Shown here one piece after another: positions 1 to 7,079 of a stretch of DNA of 64,000 bases. This stretch comes from Planctomycetota bacterium (lineage in GTDB: Bacteria; Planctomycetota; B15-G4; JADJEK01). The stretch is taken from positions 186,001-250,000 of the forward strand of contig JADJEK010000009.1 in assembly GCA_016709145.1 (NCBI GenBank), given 5' to 3'. Under the pieces are notes generated by a model. The model saw only the letters and a list, made by a program, of their open reading frames with translations, was not told the DNA's origin and searched no databases. The position numbers and the translations under genes were made by a program. Every line of letters begins with the position of its first letter. Position 1 is the stretch's first letter.

Positions 1-46
1 CGACGGAGCGACGGACGCGAGGGACGCGAGGGACGCGAAGGGTTCA
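1..46. repeat. short GAGGGACGC-type tandem repeat
   Basis: The first ~40 bases carry imperfect copies of the 9-mer GAGGGACGC (about three units plus degenerate ones). The same unit recurs in the intergenic region at 2955-3060, so the two beta-helix genes lie between two blocks of it. It is non-coding as far as I can see. The block may continue to the left of the window. Confidence 0.6.
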
Positions 47-75
47 GGGACTGACCCCGCATCGGGGTCTGTCCC
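47..75. repeat. palindromic hairpin (REP-like or terminator)
   Basis: Twelve-base arms at 47-58 and 64-75 (GGGACTGACCCC / GGGGTCTGTCCC) pair with one central T-T mismatch around a 5-base loop. It lies just past the stop of the minus-strand beta-helix gene, so it could end that transcript. The sequence style also resembles dispersed intergenic palindromes. No T-tract follows it on the minus strand. Confidence 0.5.
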
Positions 76-148
76 CGTCATGCGCCCGTCATGCGTTCGC
101 GTTCCGTCGCCGTCGAGCACACCTCTTGAGTCCGGCGGCTGCGCCGCC

Positions 149-1462
149 TCAGTCGATCTCGGGCGCCACGTTCTCGCCGCCGGTCGTGAACACGTTGGCG
201 GTGAACGTCGCGGTGCCGTCGTTCGCGAGGTCGAGGCGGCTCTGCTTCGCGTCGTTGTCGGTGATCGTCGCGTTCGCTCCCGAGTTCTCGATGCCCTCGG
301 CGAGGCAGCGGCGCACGACGTTGTTCGTCACGACCGCGGCTGTGGCCTGGGCACCGACATCGATGCCGTCGCGTCCGCAGTCCTTGATCGTGTTGTCGTC
401 GACGACGATCGCGCCGCCATTGCCGAGCGCGATACGGATCCCGTCGCCGCCGAGGCGCGACAGGACGTTGTCGGCCACGGTGACGTCGGAGGCTGCGTCG
501 ATCAGGATTCCAGCGGTGCCGAGCGACCCGCACCGCTGGACCTTGTTGTTCCGGACCGAACCGATCGCCGATGGCCCGATGCGGATCGCGGTCCCGTTGG
601 AGTCCCGGATCGAGTTCTTGCGGATGTCGCAGGTCCCGAGATCGACGTCGATAGCGGAATTGGAGTCCTTGAACGTCCGACGGATCGTGTTGTCGGTGAG
701 CGTCATCAGCGCACCCGAGACCAGGAACGCGCGCCGCGTGCCGTCGACCGAGTTCTTGCGGACGGTGATCGTGCCGCCGACGGCGACGTCGACGCAGTCC
801 GTCGAGATGTCCTTGAAGCGGCAGTCGACGACGTCCAGAGAGCCGACGAGGTCGCCGCCGACACCATCACCGCTGATGTTCGTGAACGAGCACCCGACGA
901 TGACCGCCGACCCCGGGCCGTCGAGTTGAATCGAGTCGAAGCCGAGTTCGAACGCGCAGTCGACCACGCGAGCGAGCCCCGAGCCCGAGATGCGGATACC
1001 CAGACCGGAACCGACGAACTTGCAGTCCTCGATCGTCGGATCGGCTCCGGTCGTCTCGATGCTGCGGAATTCGCACGCGAGGAATCGGCACTTGCGGATC
1101 CGTGGTCGATTCCCGCTGACCGAGATGCCGTGCCCGGGGTCAGCGTCAGTGACCGGATTCCGGATCGTGAGTCCCGAGACCTCGACATCGTCGGACGCGA
1201 TCGTGAGCGCGATTCCGCCGTTTTGGTCGAACCCGTCGAGGATCGCGCCCGGCTTCGCCTTGATCCGCAGTCCGTCCTTGCCCACCGGCACGACGACGCG
1301 TTCGTCGAACACGCCGGCTTTGACCACGATCACGTCTCCGGCCGCCGCGGCGTCGACACCGGCTTGGATCGAGTCGATCGGTCCGTTCTTCGCGACTTCG
1401 ATCACCGCCGCGGACAGCGGACCGCAGCTCAGCGACAGGATGATCATGGGGGCGAGTTTCAT
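149..1462 (-). CDS. exported parallel beta-helix repeat protein
   Basis: The 437-residue product starts with a signal peptide (MKLAPMIILSLSCG...AA). The rest is a run of ~22-residue right-handed beta-helix repeats of the pectate-lyase/NosD/'right-handed parallel beta-helix' kind, with many 'V.gN.v..c' turns. The first helix region reads IEVAKNGPIDSIQAGVDAAA, typical of the N-cap of this fold. The C-terminus ends in an FTTGGENVAPEID tail, almost identical to that of the upstream neighbour. The ATG at 1462 was chosen because an AGGAG box precedes it and the signal peptide begins there. No catalytic residues can be assigned, so an extracellular structural or polysaccharide-binding role is only inferred. 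It lies 37 bases downstream of its paralogue and is probably co-transcribed with it. Confidence 0.85.
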   Translation of the reverse strand: MKLAPMIILSLSCGPLSAAVIEVAKNGPIDSIQAGVDAAAAGDVIVVKAGVFDERVVVPVGKDGLRIKAKPGAILDGFDQNGGIALTIASDDVEVSGLTIRNPVTDADPGHGISVSGNRPRIRKCRFLACEFRSIETTGADPTIEDCKFVGSGLGIRISGSGLARVVDCAFELGFDSIQLDGPGSAVIVGCSFTNISGDGVGGDLVGSLDVVDCRFKDISTDCVDVAVGGTITVRKNSVDGTRRAFLVSGALMTLTDNTIRRTFKDSNSAIDVDLGTCDIRKNSIRDSNGTAIRIGPSAIGSVRNNKVQRCGSLGTAGILIDAASDVTVADNVLSRLGGDGIRIALGNGGAIVVDDNTIKDCGRDGIDVGAQATAAVVTNNVVRRCLAEGIENSGANATITDNDAKQSRLDLANDGTATFTANVFTTGGENVAPEID

Positions 1463-1499
1463 CGGGGTCTCCTGGGTTCGCGAGGGGCGAAGCAGTCGG

Positions 1500-2843
1500 T
1501 CAGTCGATCTTGGGCGCAACGTTTTCGCCGCCGGTCGTGAACGACACGGCGACGAGGGTCAGCGTGCCGTCGTTCGTGACGTCGATGCGGTTCTTCTGGA
1601 ACACTCCGTTCGACGCGGTGGTCGACGGACCGCTGTTGTCGAGGCCCTCGGCGCCGCAGAACTTGGCGGCGCATCCGTCGAGCGTCACGTTGGCGGCCGT
1701 GGCATCGACGTCGAAGCCGTCCTTGCCGCAGCGCACCGCGAGGCAGCCCTCGAGGTTCACGCCGTCGGCCGCGACGAGGAACCCGTCCCCGGCGACGTCG
1801 ATCGCGGAGCAGTCGACGAGTTGGCAGCCGTCGCCCTCGATGAGGAACGACGCCAAGAAGAGCGAGGGGGTCGAGCGGCGAACGACGTTCGCCACGACGA
1901 TCGCGTTCGTCGCCGTTGCTTGGATGTCGATCGCCGTTCCGCCGACGGCTTGGAGGCGATTGCCTTCGATCGTCGCGCCGATGGAATTGCGGACGTTCAG
2001 CGCGGACGAGTTCGACGCAGCTCCGTCGATGACGTTGTCGCGGATCACGAGCCCGTCCCCGCGCACGCTGATCCCGCCGCCACCGCGCTTGATCGAGCAT
2101 TTTTCCACGAGGAGATTCGCGGCTCTCATCGAGACCGCGTTGCCTTCGAGGTGCTCGAACTTGCAGGACTTGACGACGGTTCCATCGTTCGTGTCGGAGA
2201 ACGAGCCCCGGAAACCGGTGACGCCGCCACGCACGATGCACTTCGAAAATGTGGCCACGGCTTCGTCCAGCAGATCCGCTGCTCGATCGGTGTTGGAGTC
2301 GAACGTGACCTTCTCCACGAGTGCGACGCCGGTCGTCGAACCGACGACGATCCCGATGTCGTTCGCCACGAGTTTCGACGACCTCACGACTGCGTCCGGT
2401 CCGAGCAGAATGATCCCCGAGTCGACGCATCCCGTGATCAGGCAGTTCTGGATCCTGCACCGTTCGCCGGTCACGCGAATCCCGTCGCCGGGGTTGCCGG
2501 CGGCTGGCGTCGCGTTGCGCACGGCGAAGCCCCGCACCACGACGTCGTTCGACGCGACTTGGATGCCCGCGCCTGCGGCAACACCTCCCGCGGGAAGCGC
2601 GTCGAGGACGACTTTGCCGGTCGCTGCGAGGTTGAGACCGTCCTTTCCGACCGGGATGGTGACGTTCTCGAAGTAGATCCCGCCGGCGACGCGGACCGTG
2701 TCGCCGGCCGCAGCGCTATCGACTCCCGCTTGGATCGTCGAAAGCGGGCCGTTCTTCGAGACCTTGATGACGGCGGCGTCGGTCGAGTTCGTGGCCAGGA
2801 GCAAGAGCGCGCACGCGGGAAGGACGACTTTGGAACAGCGCAT
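1500..2843 (-). CDS. exported parallel beta-helix repeat protein
   Basis: The 447-residue protein is a paralogue of the next gene downstream. It has a signal peptide (MRCSKVVLPACALLLLATNSTDA), an N-cap 'VIKVSKNGPLSTIQAGVDSAAAGD', then tandem beta-helix rungs, and the same C-terminal tail (FTTGGENVAPKID). The ATG at 2843 is preceded by an AGGAGG ribosome-binding site; an upstream in-frame extension has no signal-peptide character. It is first in a two-gene minus-strand unit and divergent from the PSD-like gene at 3167. No polysaccharide lyase catalytic site is evident. The function is unknown; cell-surface location is inferred from the signal peptide and fold. Confidence 0.85.
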   Translation of the reverse strand: MRCSKVVLPACALLLLATNSTDAAVIKVSKNGPLSTIQAGVDSAAAGDTVRVAGGIYFENVTIPVGKDGLNLAATGKVVLDALPAGGVAAGAGIQVASNDVVVRGFAVRNATPAAGNPGDGIRVTGERCRIQNCLITGCVDSGIILLGPDAVVRSSKLVANDIGIVVGSTTGVALVEKVTFDSNTDRAADLLDEAVATFSKCIVRGGVTGFRGSFSDTNDGTVVKSCKFEHLEGNAVSMRAANLLVEKCSIKRGGGGISVRGDGLVIRDNVIDGAASNSSALNVRNSIGATIEGNRLQAVGGTAIDIQATATNAIVVANVVRRSTPSLFLASFLIEGDGCQLVDCSAIDVAGDGFLVAADGVNLEGCLAVRCGKDGFDVDATAANVTLDGCAAKFCGAEGLDNSGPSTTASNGVFQKNRIDVTNDGTLTLVAVSFTTGGENVAPKID

Positions 2844-3166
2844 CTCGGGAGCCTCCTGCGTCGGCGAACGAGCGCAAGCTCGGCACGGGGACGCAGGATC
2901 GACCACGCAGTAGGTGGAGCTTGGCGACACGGAATTTGGGAAAAGTGGGATCGAAGGGACGCGAGGGACGCGAGGGACGATGGGGACGACGAGGGACGAC
3001 GAGGGACGCGAGGGACGACGAGGGACGCAAGGGACGCGGGGGACCGCAGGGACGCCTTGGACCTCGATCTGTCGGCGGAGTCACAGTCCACGCCGGGGCT
3101 GGAACCCCGCGCGACCGAGGACACAATGACCGCGCCCTCGGAGTTCGCAGTCGGTTGGAGCCCTCG
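2844..3166. repeat. divergent intergenic region with GAGGGACG(A)C tandem repeats
   Basis: This 323-base gap separates the divergent beta-helix and PSD-like genes. From about 2955 to 3060 it is a degenerate array of 9-10 base units (GAGGGACGC, GAGGGACGAC, with variants). The rest holds no convincing coding sequence. The units are not multiples of a single length, so reading frames through the array change. I see no spacers that would suggest CRISPR. Promoters for both flanking genes must lie here but I cannot place them. Confidence 0.6.
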
Positions 3167-5851
3167 ATGCGCTTCCCTCTCGCGTTCGCAGTCGCGTTGC
3201 CGTGTCTCGGCGCCCTGATCGGCGACGACGACGCCCGGCCCGCGGTCGCGCCGGCCGAGCGCACCGAGCCCGATCCCGTGTACTTCGAAGAGCGCGTTCA
3301 GCCGCTGCTGGTGAACTCGTGCGCGATCACCGGCTGCCACGACCAACCCGGCGCCGGGCGACTGATCCTCGAGCGCCCCGACTTCACCGGACGCGTTTCC
3401 GTGGCCGGGACCGCGAAGAACCTCGAGACCGCGCTCCAGTTCGTCACGTTCAAGGCGCCGATGGAGAGCCGCCTGCTGCTGAAGCCGCTGGTGAAGCGCG
3501 ACGGCGGGCTCGACCACAGCGGACACCACTACGACTTCACGAAGAAGTCCGAGAAGTTCCGGCTCCTGTCCGAGTGGATCGATGGCGTCGAGTTGCACGA
3601 CGTGCCGCCGATCGCCGACGCCGGGCCGGCCATCAGCGCGAAGGTCGCGCAGCGCGTCGAACTCGACGGCGACGGCAGCCGCGAGCGGCGTGGTCTGCCG
3701 CTGAACTACTCCTGGTCGATCGTGTCGCGGCCCGACGGCAGCGTGCCGTTGCTGAAGGCCGCCGATAGCGCGCGCCCCGAGTTCCGCGGCGACAAAGAAG
3801 GCTCGTACACCCTCGCGCTCGTCGTCGACAACGGCACGCTGTCGAGCGAGGCGGACACGGTCACGATCACGCTCGACGCGTTGCCGATCGTCCTGCTCGA
3901 CGCCGAGCGGTTCCGCAGCGCCGACGCGTTCCACTCCGTGCGCGACGCGGCGGCTTCCGGCGGACTCGCGCTCGACGTCGGCCAAGAGATCAGCGCGCGC
4001 ACCGAGGCCGTGGCGACGTACGAGTTCGTCGTGCCTGAAGGCGCCGCCTATCGCCTGTTCGCGCGCGTCGCGTCGCGCTCGAGCGCGGTGATGCCGCTGA
4101 CGTTTTCGATCGACGACGCGGAGCCCGACGCGATCGAGGTCGCACCGGGGCCCGGCTACCAACTCATGCAAGTCGGTGGCGACGGTGAGCAAGGGCGGCT
4201 CGAAGGTGCTGCGCTCTCGCTTTCGTCGGGCGATGGTGCGATCCGCGACGGCCGCCTCGTGCTGCGTGGCAGTCCGAAATCACCGGCGGTCGGCGTGCTC
4301 GACGTCCGCGCGCGCACTGCATCGATGCGCGTGCTCGGTCGCGTCGATCAAGGTGCATCGCTGCTGGTCCTGTCGGGACTCGAACAAGACGGCAGTGCCC
4401 GCGCGGCCGGCTACGACGGAGTCGGTGATCGATTCGTGCTCGGGACGTGGAGCCAGGGCGCGTTGACGGTGACGGCGCACGAGCCCGCCGGACTGCTCGC
4501 AGACGGCGCGGCCGAGGTCGCCGCGCAAGTCGAGTTCGCCGAACGCTCGACGTTCCTCGTGCTCGGGCCCGAGCGCGTGTTGAAGGCCGAGTTCGAGCGC
4601 GCGTCGACGTCGGATCGCATCGCGATCGCCACCGATGGCGTCGCTTCGGTCGAGGCCTACCGCGTCGCGCAGGGGGCGACCGAACTCGCCGCGAAGACGT
4701 TCGATCGCGACGAGCGCGCGCTCGGCCAACTCGCGGCCGGCGCTCACACGCTGACCGTGCGCGCGACGAGCGTCGACGCGCCTCGCCTCGACGAAATGGT
4801 GTTGGTCCGCGCGGACATCGCCTCGGGAGCGGCCGGCGTCCCCGACGCGAAGCGCAAGGAGACGCGCGCGACGTACTTCGACCTCGTCGGCCGACCGCCG
4901 CTCGCTGTCGAGCAGATGCTGGCCGTCGGTCTCGAGCGTGAAGCGCTCGCGCAGCGTCTGGTCGGTTCGCTGGAGTTCTACGAGCACTGGTACGAGGACG
5001 AGCTGTTCTTCTACCTGCTGCTCGACAACTTCCGGCCGCGCACGCCGCAGATGCAAGCGTTGCCCGCGCGCCTCGCGAACGGTTCTCTCGACGTGCGCGC
5101 CGCGACGCAGGAGATCGTGATCTCGCAGGCGTTCAACCTCCGCAATCCCGGCAACGACACGTTCGTCAGCGTGGTCCTCGAACAGATGCTCGGCATCGTG
5201 GTCCAGGACGAGCCAAAGCTGCTCGAGGCCGGCAAGAAGATGTACGACGGCTACGTCGCCACCGTGTTCGGGCAACAGGGCAAGAGCCAGTCCGACTTCG
5301 TGCGCATCGTGCTCGAACAGCCGGCGTTCTCGCGCGTGTTCCTCACGCGTGCGTACGAACGGCTCGTGCGGTCCGCTCCGCCGAAGGCCGAGCTCGAGAC
5401 GTGGGCCAAGCGCTTCGAGGCCGATCCGCGGGTGTTCACGCAACTCGTGCGCGAGTGGGTCTCAAGCCCGGCCTACTCGCAGGCGGTTCTCGGTCTGCGG
5501 CCGAAGACCGACCACATGTTCATCCGCTCGGTGTTCGTCGATCTGCTCGGGCGCAAACCGACGTTCGAGGAGTTCCGCAACTTCCGCACGGCGCTGCAGG
5601 CGTTGGCGGATTCGCGGCCGCTGCGCGCGGTGCTCGCGCGCGTGATGGTCGACTCGGGTCAAGTGGCTCTGCCGGGCAAGGCCGGGTTGGACGTATCGGC
5701 GTTCGTCGCCGAGCAGTTCCGCCGCTTCCTCGGTCGCGCTCCCGATGCGCAGGAGACCGCGACGTTCGCGCAGGTCATGTCCGATCCACAGGCCGAGCCG
5801 AAGCTCATCCTGTTGGCGTTGCTGTCGAGCCAGGAGTACCAGTCTTATTGA
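3167..5851 (+). CDS. exported PSD-like protein with CX4CH haem-type motif
   Basis: The 894-residue product has a signal peptide (MRFPLAFAVALPCLGALIG). Near the N-terminus (residues 41-110) is a planctomycete-type cytochrome segment with C52-AITG-C57-H58, a CX4CH spacing rather than the usual CX2CH, and the typical 'RVQPLLVNSC..TGCHD' context. A PKD/Ig-like stretch follows (~140-240), then a beta-rich middle. The long helical C-terminal half (~560-894) has repeated 'DLLGR.P...E' motifs like DUF1549/PSD and DUF4214 proteins. It begins the run of genes leading to the DUF1501-like protein, the usual partner of PSD proteins. The role is likely extracytoplasmic, in polymer handling or electron transfer; the substrate is unknown. 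The ATG at 3167 was chosen for the signal peptide. Confidence 0.75.
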   Translation: MRFPLAFAVALPCLGALIGDDDARPAVAPAERTEPDPVYFEERVQPLLVNSCAITGCHDQPGAGRLILERPDFTGRVSVAGTAKNLETALQFVTFKAPMESRLLLKPLVKRDGGLDHSGHHYDFTKKSEKFRLLSEWIDGVELHDVPPIADAGPAISAKVAQRVELDGDGSRERRGLPLNYSWSIVSRPDGSVPLLKAADSARPEFRGDKEGSYTLALVVDNGTLSSEADTVTITLDALPIVLLDAERFRSADAFHSVRDAAASGGLALDVGQEISARTEAVATYEFVVPEGAAYRLFARVASRSSAVMPLTFSIDDAEPDAIEVAPGPGYQLMQVGGDGEQGRLEGAALSLSSGDGAIRDGRLVLRGSPKSPAVGVLDVRARTASMRVLGRVDQGASLLVLSGLEQDGSARAAGYDGVGDRFVLGTWSQGALTVTAHEPAGLLADGAAEVAAQVEFAERSTFLVLGPERVLKAEFERASTSDRIAIATDGVASVEAYRVAQGATELAAKTFDRDERALGQLAAGAHTLTVRATSVDAPRLDEMVLVRADIASGAAGVPDAKRKETRATYFDLVGRPPLAVEQMLAVGLEREALAQRLVGSLEFYEHWYEDELFFYLLLDNFRPRTPQMQALPARLANGSLDVRAATQEIVISQAFNLRNPGNDTFVSVVLEQMLGIVVQDEPKLLEAGKKMYDGYVATVFGQQGKSQSDFVRIVLEQPAFSRVFLTRAYERLVRSAPPKAELETWAKRFEADPRVFTQLVREWVSSPAYSQAVLGLRPKTDHMFIRSVFVDLLGRKPTFEEFRNFRTALQALADSRPLRAVLARVMVDSGQVALPGKAGLDVSAFVAEQFRRFLGRAPDAQETATFAQVMSDPQAEPKLILLALLSSQEYQSY

Positions 5852-5932
5852 GGTCGAGGTCCAGGAGTTCGTGTCACTCCGCCGAGATCCGGATCTAAGC
5901 TCCGGGTGCGTTTCGGCCGAAACGAGGTCCGC

Positions 5933-7066
5933 ATGCGTTGTGATCGTCGCCAGTTCCTGCTGAGTTCCGGCCTCGGGCTCGGCGCAGCGGCGCTTTGCCC
6001 GAGCGCGTTCGCTGCAGGCAACCGCAAGACGAAGCACGTCGTGCTCGTCGCGCTCGCCGGTGGCGTGCGCAGCAAGGAGACGATCGAGTCTCCCGACAAC
6101 ATCCCGAACCTCATGCGCATCGCCGGTGGCGGGGTGGTCTGCCCGAACGTGAAGGCCGAGAACGTCGGCCACTACGGCGCCGCGCTGTCGTTGTTCACCG
6201 GCAACGTCGAGGTGTTCGGCATCCGCGAGTACGGCCGCTCCGAGAACCCGACGCTGTTCGAGTACCTGCGCAAGGGTCTGGCGCTGCCCGCGAACTCGGT
6301 CTGGCTGTCGACCACGAACGGCAATCAGCAGACGAACTTCAGCTACGGCGTGCATCCGAAGTACGGCCAGCGCTTCGGCGCGAACCTGATCTCGGCCGAC
6401 GGCGTATTCAACGCCGAGTTCAAGCAGATCGTCAACTCGTTCGGCACGCCGAAGATCCCGAGCGAGCAAGAGGCCGACGTCGTCGCGCGCATGCGCGACG
6501 CGATCGACCTGCGGCCCGGTGACAAAGCGTTGCCGGCCGATGCCCTGAGCCAGCGCAGCGTCGAGCAGTTCATCCTCGAGGAGATCGGCGGCAAGACCGT
6601 CTCGCTGACCGGTCCCGGCGCGTCCGACGCCAAGGCGCTGCGCGTCGCGTCGAACATCCTGCGCGTGTTCAAGCCGACGTTCCTCGGCGTCGCACTGCAA
6701 GAAGCCGACGTCGCACACAACAGCTTCAACTCGTACGTCGAGATCATCCGTCGCAACGACGCCGAGATCGGCCGGCTCTACGACACGATCCAACAGGATC
6801 CGGAGCTGCGCGACTCGACCACGATGTTCGTCGTGCCCGAGTTCGGCCGCGACCGTGACCTCAACGAGCGCAACGGGCTCGATCACGGCGATGGCTCGAC
6901 CGAGCTGAATCGCGTCGCGATGTTCGCGTGGGGCGCCGACGTCCGCGCCAACAAGACGGTCAAGGAATCGATCGCGTCCATCGATCTCGCGCCGACGATC
7001 TGCCATCTGTTCGGCGTGAAGTCCGAACACGCGCACGGCAAGGTTTTGCGTTCGGTCCTGGCCTGA
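5933..7066 (+). CDS. Tat-exported DUF1501-like protein
   Basis: The 377-residue protein starts with a twin-arginine signal (CDRRQFLLSSGLGLGAAAL...AFA), so it is probably exported folded. The body resembles the DUF1501/sulfatase-like branch of the alkaline phosphatase superfamily: an N-terminal 'HVVLVALAGGVRSKE' strand, and a late 'DHGDGSTELNRVAMFAWG' segment like the metal-site region of these proteins. I cannot confirm a complete set of metal ligands or the nucleophile. The ATG at 5933 follows a GAGGT box; an ATG nine codons upstream would bury the Tat signal. It follows the PSD-like gene by 81 bases, the pairing usual in Planctomycetota. Confidence 0.75.
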   Translation: MRCDRRQFLLSSGLGLGAAALCPSAFAAGNRKTKHVVLVALAGGVRSKETIESPDNIPNLMRIAGGGVVCPNVKAENVGHYGAALSLFTGNVEVFGIREYGRSENPTLFEYLRKGLALPANSVWLSTTNGNQQTNFSYGVHPKYGQRFGANLISADGVFNAEFKQIVNSFGTPKIPSEQEADVVARMRDAIDLRPGDKALPADALSQRSVEQFILEEIGGKTVSLTGPGASDAKALRVASNILRVFKPTFLGVALQEADVAHNSFNSYVEIIRRNDAEIGRLYDTIQQDPELRDSTTMFVVPEFGRDRDLNERNGLDHGDGSTELNRVAMFAWGADVRANKTVKESIASIDLAPTICHLFGVKSEHAHGKVLRSVLA

Positions 7067-7079
7067 AGCGGCGGGCTCC

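Noticed and set aside
80..1540. Long plus-strand open frame opposite the first beta-helix gene
   Set aside because: It is an antisense shadow caused by high GC; the product is Arg/Asp-rich with no domain, and the minus-strand frame has a signal peptide and clear repeats.
2955..3060. Repeat array considered as CRISPR
   Set aside because: Units are 9-10 bases, contiguous and without spacers, and there are no cas genes.
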